DNA from: Rhytidiadelphus loreus
Taxonomy: Eukaryota > Streptophyta > Bryopsida > Hypnales > Hylocomiaceae
Length of the DNA: 64,000 nucleotides
Assembly (NCBI GenBank): GCA_947034895.1
Contig: OX344762.1
Coordinates: 36,808,760-36,872,759 of the forward strand
Reading direction: 5' to 3'
This document shows positions 46,338 to 58,620 of this stretch, one piece after another. A model generated the notes under the pieces. That model saw nothing but the letters and a program-made list of their open reading frames with translations. It did not search any database and was not told the DNA's origin. The translations under genes and the position numbers were made by a program. How positions within the stretch are numbered: position 1 is the first letter of the stretch; each line of letters opens with the position of its first letter.

Positions 46338-48768
46338 ACCGGCTCCACGTCCACGTCGTGGTTTGGGATTGCGAAAGATTGAAAAAGAGAAGGAACAGAA
46401 GCGTAGGGATACTTGTCACCGAAAGCGATTGCATGTGTTGAATAGTGCTGACCACATTGCTTTCAAGGGGTGGAACGAGGAGCCTGAGCCATGGTCAATA
46501 CAAACTTGCAAAGATTACATTGAGTGGTGCCACATCAGCAAGTTCTTTCCAGCATGGCGTCATCATCATCATCGACACACCAACAAGGCGAACTTGAAGT
46601 TCTGTGAGAATGAAATATTCGTGAACAGGTGCATTGAATTGTGGCAAGCTCTCTACAATACGACCTCTGTAGAAAGGAATGAGGCCCCTCTTTTCCTTGC
46701 CAGAGGAGCCTATGCTGAAGTGGCATTGAAGAAAGAAGTCGATTGGAGCACAATCAAATCCAGTCCTCACGTAAAACGTCCAGAGGACGGGTGCATACCA
46801 AAAAGAATTCTCCTTTTTCCAGAGGGTGGATTGGGTCCTTTTCGAAGTGTTCCTAGGAATCAGGCCCAGGTTGAAATTGACATAGAGTCATCAGAAGAGG
46901 ATGACAATTCAGATGGTACGCGGGTGCTTCGGGTAGAACGAGCCACGGAACTACCTATCGGCCTCCCCCCAAATCAGAATGAAATTGTCCACGGCGTCGG
47001 AATATCACGGGGACGTAAATCGGGACAATTGTCAAGAGTGCGACGTTCCACTACACGAATTGGACCACAAGGGGCTTCTCCATCAGCTTCGAATCCACCA
47101 TTGCCTGCACAGAACCCAAGTGATGTCTTCGAATTCAGTTGCAACGATGAAGGGCCCAGTGAAACAATTGTTGGTGCACCAACTTTTCAATCCCGAGTGG
47201 ATGTAGATCACAACACTTTGACCCTAGCAAAGGCTCAAAACCTCATACAGATCAAAGACAACAAGATTGCTTCATTGGAAAGTGACTTGAAGAAATTGCA
47301 AGGACAATGCCAACTGAAAGATGCTCTCATTGCACGACAATCTACCGAGCTTCAAGCCCTACGAGAAAATCAGGCTGGCGCTTTCACTTTGTTAGATATG
47401 GATGAGGCTTTTGTTGACCATGATCCACATCATCTAGACAAAGTTGTGGGGGACCTTACCGACGATGTTCCTTGCCATCCACCACCTTCCAAGCGTGCTA
47501 AGGTTTTGCAAAATAATCGAAGTGCGTTCCTCACTACGATTGGCGGAGACACGACCACTGACACGAACGATATTCATGGGACCCAAGATTCACTCTCATT
47601 TCCAACAGTTCAACAATCAAGGCAGAGTGACAAAGAAAGAGACCTTGAAAAGTAGAACGAAAAGCTTCAACAACGGTTGGATCAATTGGTTGCCACATAC
47701 TACCATTGGAAGGTGGCGTGCATTCTCTCCGTGGACAGATCGCAGCAAATAGCCAAGGAATTAGATAAGGTTTCAAAGAATTTTGTTGCAGCTTTACCTA
47801 AACGTGAGAATGGACTCACATCCTGGGCACTCTTAGATGACATGTTTCTTGAAAACATGCCGATGTTGGCAGACACAAATATTATAGATTGGGCACAACA
47901 GGAATGGGACCATGCAAAGCAAATGTCTAGTCACATGGAGGTGAAGGACCAAAAGCTACTATGGCCACAACCTGCAGCTTTCGTACTCGACCATACAAAA
48001 TGCCCCATTTGTCAAGAGCAATTTGGCCCTGAAGGTGGTTGGGCTCTCGGGTCATGTGCACATGTGTACCATCCTCAATGCCTCCTTATGGGATGCCTCA
48101 TTAGACGACGTTGTGTACTTTGTTCAGCACCATTCCATGATCGCTTGTATGCCATGTTCAACTTGATGACGTACATGCCACCTTCTTGGGAACATAGCGT
48201 TGAAACGACGACTAATACGACACTGTGGGGTCGTGACCTCGTTTGGAGCTGGCATCAAGGGCTACATGATGATGAAAAGGCACCTAGTAGCTCTCAATTG
48301 ACCTGGGAAACTGACCCGGCGGAGATTGTCAAAGTGACACCGAAGTTGATGGGAAAAGGTCCACACAATGAAGGGAGAAGGGCATTCTTCTACCAATGCC
48401 TTGGTGGATACTTCAAGAAGAGCTCGGGAGAATTCAAATGGGATCCTCATCCGGAAGGACACCGTTGGGATAATGAAGGTAAAAGGGGACCCGATCGCAA
48501 TCAATTTGCCTCTCTTGAAGACATGAATAACATGGCTTGCATGGACTCTACGTATGGACCTTATTACCAAAGTCAAGCATTGGACTATCTTTTGGAAGCA
48601 CATTCCCCACAAACCACAAGGACCCTACAAGCTCTCCAAGATTCCAACGTCCTGGAATTCATTTTGAATGCGGAAGGGCCAGCTTCACGAACTCGTGCAA
48701 AGAAGAAGATAGTCCTTCAAGAGGCACTTCAACCTTCACATGGTGAAGCAAGTTCTTCTAAGAAGTAA

Positions 48769-50730
48769 AAACAATCCAAATGGATTTGACGTCTGAGAAT
48801 TTAATGATGGACTTCATTTCTCCTTTGGTTACTTGGTTTACGTCCAAGGATATATAATGTCAAACCCCTAGTATATAGAAGCGTATTATATATGGTAGAA
48901 GCGTGTAGCTCTCAGTCTTTTTGTTTTGTTCCACATAGGCCAACTTCGAGCCTTCTATGATTGTATGCTACACATTTGTATTGCAATATTACCGAGAATA
49001 TTACAGTGCCTTCATTTTTGAAACATATTTTACATTATTTTCTACTCCAAAGACTTCACTATGTTCGAACAAAATCAAATATGTGGTACAACTGATTGTA
49101 TGAAGCTTATTATCAAAGAGCTATTAAAGTTGAAGTTCACTTTGACATTGTCATTTGCATTGACATTTAAGCTTCTAAAATTAATTCAACTGTAAACTTT
49201 AAATTTTATTACTTAGAATTCAAAATTGTATATCATTGTAAGCAATCTCATTATCTCAATTCATTTCATGGAAGATTGTAATTGTTATCATTTTAGTTCC
49301 ATAAACAGAAAAAGTGAACATGATGAACCCCTTAAGTCCCATTGTTCCCTCTAGAGACAATTTGGAATTTGGGCAAGTTTCTATGGGTTGAAATTGTACC
49401 CTAATTTTTTGAAATTTTTTGTGAAAAGATAAAATCTGATAAGCTTTGAGGGAATATAATTTTTATTTCAATTGGTGTCCGGAAGCAAAAGTTACGCCAC
49501 AAAATACCTAGAACTAAACTCGGCAGGCAGTACAAAAAAGATTGCAAAAATCCAAAATAGATTTAATTTTGTTCATGTTTTTGCTAACATTATGTTTTTG
49601 TCTACATAAAAAGATTTCATTCATTCCATTTTCATTAGTGATGTGCAAGTTAAGAACCCTGTTCTTTTTAAGGCAATGTAAACAAATATTTCAAAAAATA
49701 ACTTATAGAATTCATTTGAAAATGCAATTTTCAAATTTTCTCTAATTAGTTTATTTTAAAGGAGAAGTTTGCTTCCTACAACAATCTCACCGTTGGGACT
49801 AACGGATTATTGTGTTCCAATCCCATGTAAGAGCTATTATCAATTTAGTTTTTCTTTTAACCTTGGATCTACTTCTACTTGACAATTTTTTGAAGTATGA
49901 AAAGGAAGTTATTATTTTTTGAATATTTTTTCCTACACTCCCAACTCAATTCTTCAACACAATAAATTTTAAATTAAAATTCCATAGTGCACATTTTTGG
50001 AAGAAATAGCAATCAAAGTCGTTTGAAAGTGTAGTCCAGTGTTGCAAAAAAATTGCTTCTTCAACTTTGAATGCTCATATCTCTAAATCTGTACAGTCAA
50101 ACATCGTACAATTTTAACCACAAAATCTTAAACAAGTGAAGTTCAAGATCTTCAGCTTCAGTTCCACAAAAGTTAAGTTTTTTCTTTGGACAAACACAAT
50201 AGAATTATAGAAATGACAGTTTTGATTTTTTCTTCACCTAAAAATGGCCTTCGGACTTTATGGGTTTAGAAAAACACTGAAAATGGAAAAAACCTATTGG
50301 AATCATTTGAAAATTCACCAAGCCATGTAAGTAGCGATGGAAATTAGCTAGAAAAAGAAGCAATTGGTTATTTTAACTGTAGAGGGTTAGGTCTTTAGGG
50401 CTATGTTTTCACCCAATAAATATCAAGATATACATTTCTAGAACAAATCCAGAATAAAATGACATAACAAAACTGATTTGAGCAACATTAGGTCTTTTGT
50501 TCTTGTACTACATTGGTTTCAAAAGCTGTGACTAAATATTTCGCGAATACACTAAGTTCAGAAATCTGCAATACACATTACAAAGTGTACAATAATTATT
50601 AAAAAACCACGTGAACTTTGAATGCCAAAAAAATTGTAGCATATTCTTTACTAAATCACGAGAGAGCCGCAATATCCAAAATTGGGTCTTACTTACAAAT
50701 TTACAATATTGTTCACCAAAATGCGGTACA
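48769..50730. other. Intergenic DNA between convergent C and C'
   Basis: AT-rich; no gene. The dispersed repeat copy 3 occupies 49325-50285. Confidence 0.5.
49325..50285. repeat. AT-rich dispersed repeat, copy 3
   Basis: The longest copy. Its first part matches 4195-4650, its middle (CTACTTCTACTTGACAATTT, ACTCCCAACTCAATTCT) matches 1-130, and its end (GGCCTTCGGACTTTATGGG) matches the ends of both. This defines a family about 950 bp long, of unknown class. Confidence 0.65.
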
Positions 50731-52231
50731 CTACTTTCTAAAAACCTCTTTTGGGTTTAGGAAGTCACTCATATTAGGAGGAGGACCCACTTTCTCGTAT
50801 TCTTCACCTCTCTTTCCCGTTGTATCTTTCATCCACTTCATCCACTGCGTATAATACTCGCTTTCGGCTCTCAGATCTACAAACTCGTCTTCCAACACTT
50901 GTACTCTAGTCTCATGGAACTTCACCAAATTCCGAAGCATTTCTAACTCCTCTGGTAGATTACCGTATGTCGAGGCCGTTGCCAAAACGTCCACCTCCTT
51001 GACATGTTTTTTGGCCGCTTCGTAATATTTCTTTTCTTCTTCGGTAATTTGAACACGCAGTGCTCGCCGCTCATTCTGTGCTTTCCTACGTCTGCGTTGC
51101 AGGGTTTCTAATTTTGATTCCCACAATAAACAATGGTCAGCTTGCGACAATTTCCCGGTACTCTGCTTAGTTAAATACTGGTCTCCATTCTTCTTAAAAG
51201 CAACAAAATCGTCATCTTTCTCTTTGAGTATTTGGTTGAGAGACCTCAATTGTTGCTTCAAATAAGCTTCAGTGGGAGAAGACACTTCGCGTTCCTTCAA
51301 ATTCTTCAGTTCCTCACTCTTTGTACTCAATGATAAACGTGCACTCTCGATTTTGGCAATCAAGGTCTCCTCATTGTCTGATGAATCACTATCACCTTCT
51401 AGCATCGCACACTCCTCTGTGAAAAAGTCCTCCACTTCCATGGGGTCAACTTTTTCCAAGACTTCTTCATGGCTGGTTGAGGTAATGGGCTCTTTTCCAC
51501 GATCTTTCTTCTTCTGAAGGCCCACATCCAAAGACTTCTTGGAGTCGGTGATAAAAACATCTTCATCATCGCTAGAGAAGGAATATCCGTTGTACTCATG
51601 GGTGTGCTCGTCCGAGGAAGAAGTGGAAGACCAAACTACTTCTTCATCAGCAACAAATGATGCTCCACGCTTAATCGGTGTCATCATCTTGCTTATATCA
51701 AGAGGATACTTTGTCCACAAGTTGGAGGCTTCCTCCCACTCTTTTTGGTCCGGACGGACCGCAATAGGCATTTCTGGGAGTGTTGTCCAATCGACTACCT
51801 TCTTCAAAACAACTTCGGCAATCGGCATACACCATTCGTACAAGAAAGAAACTGAAATTATCGTTTCTGTACACCTTGGTCTCCAAATATAGAAGGGTCC
51901 ATACTTCACAGCATCTACGCATGAACCTTGTGTCCGTAGCATACGCAAGGTTAACCTTTTGGTTTTGAACGTGCAAAGGGTGACGACACAGCGGAAATAA
52001 CTTGCTGATGTGGCACCAATCCACATACTTCGCAACAGTCCGGTAACTCCAAGGCTCTGGTTCATCCCTCCAACCCTTAAAAGCCTTAATCTTCGGATGA
52101 AGTAATATGGCCACGCGCTTCTTGTGCTTCTTGCCTGACCGTTTTCGACCCTTGTCCTTCATCGCCCTTTTCTCTTGCGGAGTCAATGGAGTAGGTATGG
52201 TAGGAGGAGATGGCGAGGTCGTACGCTCCAT
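50731..52231 (-). pseudogene. Gene C': frameshifted relative of gene C without RING finger
   Basis: The ATG at 52231 opens a basic head (KDKGRKRSGKKHKKR) and then FKGWRDEPEPWSYRTVAKY and DWCHISKLFPLCRH, clearly related to gene C. Near 51815-51830 the frame is lost: a GCCGATTGCC sequence looks like a 7-bp insertion compared with gene C. The homologous EVVLKKVVDWTTLP and everything after it continue in another frame to a stop at 50731. The rest is acidic and coiled coil (about 51330-50860), with no RING finger. The gene converges on C and has its own upstream GCGAC array. It is a relic, or a truncated paralogue whose product starts at an internal codon. Confidence 0.75.
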
Positions 52232-52595
52232 GTTTTAACAACGTATGTATAACTAAGCAATATATACTATATAAAAGTCTCAATGCCAAAATACTTACTC
52301 TAACTAAGTGAAACTAGTAATCATACGTGTGACACATTTACAAATATCGAAGCAAAAGTAGATGTTCAAGGTTCAAAGATCGTAGCGGATAGGGTCAAGT
52401 TTACGAAACACCGCGGTTTAGACATGCATGGAATGAGAAGAATGAAATTCCTTCATTCCCCAATCCCTGCCTCACGCACATGCAGTCAACCACTTCAAGG
52501 TGGATGACAACCTTTGCACAGAAGCAGGGGGCTGACGACCGCAAGTCCACCCCACCCCATTTGTACTGGGACTAGCGGTCGCGGGAGGGCGAGTG
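52232..52595 (-). promoter_or_regulatory. Upstream region of C'
   Basis: An AT-rich TTTTATATAGTATATATTGC on the minus strand about 30-45 bp before the ATG may serve as a TATA box. The remainder to 52595 shows nothing further. Confidence 0.4.
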
Positions 52596-52795
52596 CGGGT
52601 CCCCCGACTGAACAAGGGTGACTGCGGGTACCCAGGCGACCACGGGTCCACAAGGCGACCGCGAGTGCGGATCCCTGGGCAACTTCGGGTGCGGGTCCCT
52701 GGGCGACTTCGGGTGTGGATCCCTGGGCGACTTCGGGTGCGGGTCTCTAGGCGACTTCGGGTGCGGGTCCCTAGGCGACTTCAGGTGATTTTTCA
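52596..52795. repeat. GCGACTTCGGGT array upstream of C'
   Basis: Units of about 27 bp, GGCGACTTCGGGTGCGGGTC-like, repeat about five times at the right side and become less regular at the left. Same word as the arrays before C and D. Confidence 0.75.
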
Positions 52796-54356
52796 GGCAA
52801 AGACAAATAAAAGAGGAATCTAACACAAGTGGTTTCATATTTTTGGAAGTATTTTATAATTACTTATAAATTTCCAAAGGACTTCTGTCATAGGTCCCTA
52901 TTTATGCCCCTAGGTCTTCCGCAAAATGTTCACTTGCAACTTCTAAACATAAATGGGAAAGTAAAGATAATGGATTGGCTCTTACAATTCATAATTTTTT
53001 TTTCTCGAATCGTTTAATGATTATGGAGGTCAATTTCTGAACTACAGATTGTCCATTTCAAAGCCACTTATAGAGTCCATTATTAATGCCCGCTTGTGAG
53101 CCCCAAATTCGTCACTTGGGACTCATTGTTTTCTTTTTTTTAGTTTATTACAAATTAAGGCATAAAGTAGTACAAAAAGCCCAAAAAAGAGTGTAGAACC
53201 AAAATAGGTATGTCACGTACCAGTATAGCATTTGGTCATAAATAGCCTTTTATCCATAGATTACCCATGAAACCCACTTGTATATAGGTTAGAACCCGTA
53301 ATTAGTGGGAAACAACAGGGCTACTGGGAACTTACCCAAAATAGCCCAAACCCTAGTGCATGTGACCATGATAGGCTAAATTAAGTCTTAGGAGAGTGGG
53401 GGAGGTCTCCACATAAATCTCCAAAGATAGGTTCTAGTTTCCCCATTCCACCGATGAAACATTAGGAATCCAAATTGTTAGCTTGTAGGTGTTACTTGTC
53501 TCAGACAGGCCGCATGGAGGAATCCACAGCCGCCGGATAGTGTTCTCGGATCTGGAGCATGTCGGGATATCCACGGCAAAACCCATTCGCCAAGATTCCC
53601 TCACATGTGAAAGATTCCCTGACTGCCGGTGATTCAACCGAAGTCAGTTTTCACCTTGCCACCAACTGTGTGCCAGAATAGCCTAAGACTTGGCACGTGG
53701 CTTGGAGGACTCCATGAGAGGTTCCCCAAAAAGTCTCGGTTTTTTCTGATCTCCAAAGGATCTTTTTCCGAGCGGTCAACCGCCAAAGGCCACGTTGGGA
53801 AATTCATAGAAAATACCCAGGCCACGGTAAAATCTCACTAAAAATTAGACTAGCATCTTTTATGTTAATAACGCGCCCCGACAAATTTCATGGCGTTCCA
53901 ATAGCGGGAAGCAGCCGAAACTGACAACATCCCCCCAATTAATATTTACGGCAGGATCTTTGCGGGGTTGACCGGCGTCCCGGGAGCGTACGAAGTCGGA
54001 ACAAAGACATCAAGGAGCCTTTTCTTACTCCCTAGAACCTCCCCAACAACCCTAGCTAGTTACCCAAGCCAAAAGAGGTAAACCCCAAAAGTTAGGTTTT
54101 TACCCTTTTAATTGGCTCCAGTTGGCACTAGTTTCCGAGGGTTTTTTTGTGATAGAAATAGGGGTAGGGGGTCCCTTAGGCTAAAAATGGCATTCTGAAG
54201 CCATTGGCGCAATCCATTTTCAATTCCGAGCTAAACTCCAAAAGTTAGAAACTAGGACCAGCGTAAAACCCAAGATTAGGTGAAAATCTCAAAGTTGGAT
54301 GAAAATCCGGATGGATGAGGTTACTCGTCGAGGGGGGGAGTGGGCCCTTGGAAACC

Positions 54357-54363
54357 TATAAAA
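54357..54363 (+). promoter_or_regulatory. TATA box of the LTR-like element
   Basis: TATAAAAGGGGGCCC followed by a pyrimidine-rich CTTCTCTCTCCC is a typical core promoter layout. It would place U3 at about 53095-54385. Confidence 0.6.
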
Positions 54364-54791
54364 GGGGGCCCTTCTCTCTCCCAAAACACCCCCAATACTT
54401 GTTTTGGGTCCGTGGGTCCAAGTTATCTTGGAATTTTTGGCGTTTCAAGCCAAAAAAACCTCTACGGTGTTTTCGGAGCACTTTTGGCTCCCATTGTCGT
54501 TTTATTTCAAGCTCTTTGAAGTCCTTGAGGTCCTTCTACCTTACCTTGTACGTGTGTGAGTCAAGCGGTTTCCATCTACTTGCGTGTGTTTTCCGTGTAT
54601 CTTTTTGGGTGTCTTGTACTAATCCTAAAATCACCCCCCCCCCCCGTACCTTGGCGATGCCGCTTTGGGGGGCCTTTAGTACATGAGTATTGCCTTGTTT
54701 ATGTTTACCTTGTGGATTCGGTTGCCTCTTGTGTAAGTCCTAACCATAGTCACCCTTGCCGTGTTGTTTACGAGTGGACCCCACCGCCCTT

Positions 54792-55115
54792 GAGGCGGCG
54801 AAGCTTTGAACCTGTAACCTACCCTAGTCTTAGAGTGTGTGTCAAAAACAGGCCTTAGACGGCGAAGCTTTGGACCCGGGGGGCGTCACCAGTCTTAGAG
54901 TTGGTGTCAAAACCAATTCGACGGCGAAGCTTTGAACCCCCTATACTTTTTGGTTCCAAAGTTTAGTTCCCAAGATCTTCTTGGGAAAAGCCAAAGTTTA
55001 GCCCCCAAGAGTGCCCTAGGTGGTAGACAAGTATAGGGAGAAACCCCGCCACTAGGCCGTTGTTTTGCTAGTTGTTAAAACTTTTTGTCTATTTCCCCTA
55101 GACGGCGAAGCTTTG
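54792..55115 (+). repeat. Dispersed GGCGAAGCTTTG words in the LTR-like element
   Basis: ACGGCGAAGCTTTG-like words occur near 54793, 54858, 54919 and 55101, each after or before CTTAGAGTnnGTGTCAAAA sentences. They lie downstream of the inferred start of transcription. Confidence 0.6.
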
Positions 55116-56127
55116 ACCCTGACCTGTCCAATTTTAAGTTGTGTAGTGGGTTCCCATACGGGAACCCGGAGAGGAAGGATTGTAGTAAAAATACTTGGGA
55201 CCAGCCCCAAGGGGAGGCCCGTAAAAGAGCAGCCAGCCCGCCCCAAGGGGAGGCCCGTAAGGGAGCAGTCAGCCAGCCCAAAGGGAGGCCCGTAAGGGAG
55301 CAGTGAGCCAGCCCAAGGGGAGGCCCGTAAGGGAGTAGTCAGCCAGCCCGTAAGGGGAGGCCCGTAAGGGAGCAGTCAGCCAGCCGTAAGGGGGGGCCGG
55401 GTATCGGGGAGCCAGTTCGGGGGGGGGAGCCAGTCGGGGGGGAGCCAGTTCGGGGAGCCAATTTGGGGAGGGCCAGTTCGGGAGGGCTAGGGAGTTGGGA
55501 GTTCAAGGGGGAGGGCCAGGGAGTTGGGAGTCTAAAGGGGGGGGAAAGGGAGAAATCCTTACCTCAACTAAATTCAGCACTACGGGACGATGCCCTGCGG
55601 GGCCCCACCACACCTTTTTTGGGGGTTTTCATCACACTAAGATTGAAACCCGGGGTCTAGTGAAAAACTAACGAAAGACCAACTCAAGGCTAAAGGAAGA
55701 AGGGGGGAAGAGAAGTCGCCATCCCACGCGTCCAAACCTGCACAACCTCTCAAAGTCCCTCACCAACAAGCCACTTCACACAATGATGACAAAATTAGGA
55801 AGGGGGTAGTTATAGGAGAGGAAGAAGGGAGAGACGATAAATAGTGTTGCGTCATAGGATTAGGTAGGAAATCTCACAAGCTTCTTACAACCATTGGGAA
55901 GGAGATTAGGATGACACCAAAATGACGACGTAAGGGAATAGGTGATTCTTCCATTAGATTAGCGTCATATGGTGTAAGGTCTCATTTAAAGGGTTGGTAG
56001 GAATAGTGTTGAAAGAAAAGAAGAAGAGGCAAGGAGGAAGGAAGGAACCATTAAAGGTCTTTAAGGTGTACCACTTCGCCGAGGACTAAGCCGTTGGCAT
56101 TTTACTACGTCAAAATACTTGTCGACT

Positions 56128-56190
56128 ATGGAATACGAGCACGCGGTTGGAGGTATGGAGGAGAATGCCGCACATGCTAACGACGATCAG
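56128..56190 (+). other. Possible start exon inside element copy 2
   Basis: Same 21-codon frame and GTGAGT donor as in copy 1. See 43182-43244. Confidence 0.4.
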
Positions 56191-57544
56191 GTGAGTCATT
56201 AAACAGATCCCCGGTGTCTTTTTTTTTTCCTTCTAATTTACGTTAGGCTCTGTTAGATAGTGAATAATTTTGATTAGCAAAGAGGGATTAGGGATAGGCC
56301 TTAAGTTTAGGCATAGAAGGTTATCGATAGAAGTATCCAACCCATCTCACACATAGAAGTTAACCATCAGAGCAACCAAATTAGAGTAGAGTAGGATAGG
56401 ACTAGGAATTAGTAACCGTTAAGGTTAGCACTCAACCAAGAAACGAACACTAGATTAAGACAAAATAATCCAATTAGGAGCTCGGGTTAATTTAGCAAAA
56501 CGGACCTTGCCTTAGAAAATTAAATTAGGAGAAAAGATAAATTAAAATTAGAAGATTAAATTAGGAAATTAAATTAGGAAAAAAGATAAATTAGATTAGA
56601 AAATAAATTAGGAAAAAAGATAAGTTAAATTAGAAGATAAATTAGAAGATAAATTAGATCATTTAAATTAGAAGATAAATTAGATCAATTAAATTAGAAG
56701 ATTAAATTAGGAAGTAATTTAGATAAATTAAATTAGAAAATTAAATTAGGGAAAAAGATAACTTAGATTAGGAAGAGACCCAATCAACTCAGGAAACCAT
56801 GGAAGGGACTTAGATAATCTCTCCTCAGTCCTAGGGGAGGTCAATTAGCCTTAGATTCCCATAGATTAGGATAGATTCGGTGGTAGTTCGTATAGCTTGC
56901 CGTTAGGGGACGGTTATCCCAAACTATTCCCTCGCCAATTGGGGACAACTCCATTGTCACCCGCGGAAACTAGGAACTTAGAAAAGAAGATCCATTGCTT
57001 GGAAGGCACAATGGACCGACGTTTAGTCACCCGTTAGGTTAGAATTTAGTTAACCCCTAGAACCTGTTTGTGTCCGATTAATTACCAAGGGTGGGTAATT
57101 AAGCGCCCACACCGCTTCATTTCAAAGTCTTCTACCTTATCTTTACTTTCACATCCACACAAATGGAGAAAGGAACCCTCTTTAAAATCCAATGGACGTC
57201 GGATTTGGAGAAACTCGCCAACTAAAAAAATATTTACGATAGTGTTTCCTTGAGTGTCAAATGCTTCAATGCACACCCTTGCCTGAGCAAAAAAATTTAT
57301 GTATCAATGAATAGGTGGTAGTGAAATCGTGGGCCACCAGAATTAAAAATATTCCCAACCTGTAATGAGTTTAATAGCTATTCAAGTGATATTAAGTTTT
57401 GGAAGAGAACATTTTAGAGTGCCAATATAATTTGTAGTTCTTCATTTCACCTTCAATCCCAATTTTCTTTTATAAGCAATACAATCAATAAAGAAAATGA
57501 AAGTTTTCTTGGTTATCATCTCACAACTCTTATCCAATTTTGCA

Positions 57545-58270
57545 CTCAAAGGAAACGTGCATACTAAAACACAAGCTAATTAAACATTCATACGGTTAGA
57601 TTTTTGAGTTATAAAACTTGCTTCAATGGCAATTACTATAAGTCCATGCTCAATTTTCATAGGAAAAATACAAGAGGGAAAGGCTTAAGGCACTTAGGAC
57701 TTTATTAGTAATGCACTCTAATTGTTAAGTTAAACTTATCTTTTGACCCTACATAGATTAAGCAAACACCCCGTATTGTAAAATCAAATTTCATTCGCAA
57801 GTACATCTTCGTCATTGTCCATAATGACGAACAATTCTAATTAAATAAAGATTTAGCACAATTGAATTCTAAAATACTCTATATCATTACGAATTAGATA
57901 CTTTAAAGTTTCAAAAAATCCTATGAAGACCTCGGTATAGGCCACGCGACGTGCTTCGAGGATTGAGCCAAGGGGCACTTCGAATTTTGCACTGAAATGT
58001 TTTTCATCTCAGTGCGAAATTCAAAGTGCCCCTTGACCGAACCCGTAAGACCCAACTATAACCTCCTACATCATGCACACGGAGTTGGGAATCGAACCGC
58101 AGACCTCCCAGACTCCACTTGAGTTCGAAGAAGTTGACCCTTGTGTGAGAATCCCTTCCACTACTTCACCTTCCTGTTGGTCACATCGGGAATCACCTTT
58201 GATGCACCACTCCTTGTCCATCCCATTTTTATTCCTTTTTTTTCTTTGATTCTATTGGCTTCAAAATACC
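57545..58270 (-). repeat. Composite tRNA-like/hairpin repeat, copy 1
   Basis: On the minus strand it contains, in order, ATCAAAGAAAAAAA, GTGATTCCCGATGTGACCAAC, a Pol III B-box-like GCGGTTCGATTCCC, a long hairpin (57970-58034), TTTGAAACTTTAAAGTA, and an AT-rich tail to ACCGTATGAATGTTTAA. Copies 2 and 3 on the plus strand have the same order. Probably a SINE-like or composite non-autonomous element. Confidence 0.7.
57970..58034. repeat. Hairpin of composite repeat copy 1
   Basis: Arms of 30 bp pair at 27 positions (AAGGGGCACTT...CTGAAATG against CATCTCAG...AAGTGCCCCTT), with a loop of 5 bases. Confidence 0.85.
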
Positions 58271-58620
58271 CGAAGTCGCCCAACACAAAATAGTCTCCCA
58301 GTCGCCCCACGGCTCCATAGCCCCACCCGAAGTCGCCCCACTCGAAGTCGCCCTACCCGAAGTTGCCCCACCCGAAGTCGCCCACCCGAAGTCGCCTACC
58401 CGAAGTTGCCCCAGTCGAGGTCGCCCCAGCACCAAAAAAGCTGGAAGTCCCAAGTTCCAGGGCGACCTCGGGTATAGGGGGCGACCTCGGGTTCAGGTTT
58501 CAGGACCGCTTTGGTACCCGCGGTCGCCCTTACCCGCACGCGCCCTGTCACCCGCTCGCGCCCCTATGGCGACCGCGGGTACTTAAGCGGTCGCCCCACC
58601 CGCATTTGCCAGTCTTGGTC
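58271..58620. promoter_or_regulatory. GCGACTTCGGGT array upstream of gene D
   Basis: The first part has the ACCCGAAGTCGCCCC orientation. From 58460 the GGCGACCTCGGGT orientation appears, followed by mixed ACCCGCGGTCGCCC and GGCGACCGCGGGT. The block ends about 145 bp before the start of gene D. Confidence 0.7.

Larger units (their letters stand above)
42206..48768 (+). pseudogene. Gene C: RING-H2 protein split by a 4-kb element, plus in-frame TAG
   Basis: The ATG at 42206 opens 18 codons, which are broken by the element 42261-46337. After one copy of the ACCGG duplication the frame resumes exactly at 46343 and runs to TAA at 48768, with one in-frame TAG at 47653-47655. Features: a conserved head (FKGWNEEPEPWS, EWCHISKFFPAWR) shared with C'; an acidic SUMO-interaction-like VEIDIESSEEDD; a coiled coil (about 47220-47370); and a RING-H2 finger CPIC...CAHVYHPQC...CVLC in C-x2-C-x14-C-x-H-x2-H-x2-C-x10-C-x2-C spacing (48001-48123). 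All eight zinc ligands are present. By family this would be a ubiquitin E3 ligase. With the insertion the present copy cannot make the full protein unless the element is removed. Confidence 0.85.
53095..57111 (+). mobile_element. Giant solo-LTR-like element, copy 2
   Basis: 4017 bp, starts TGTGAGCCCC and ends GCGCCCACA, flanked by the 5-bp duplication CCGCT (53090-53094, 57112-57116). It is almost identical to copy 1 but with fewer units in the 36-bp-class tandem region (55200-55400), explaining the 60-bp difference. TATAAAA at 54357-54363 gives the direction. The different target duplication proves an independent insertion, not one element with two long inverted ends. Confidence 0.88.

Noticed and set aside
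42261..57111. One transposon with 4-kb terminal inverted repeats enclosing C and C'
   Set aside because: Each arm has its own 5-bp target duplication (ACCGG and CCGCT) and TG...CA ends, so they are two insertions.
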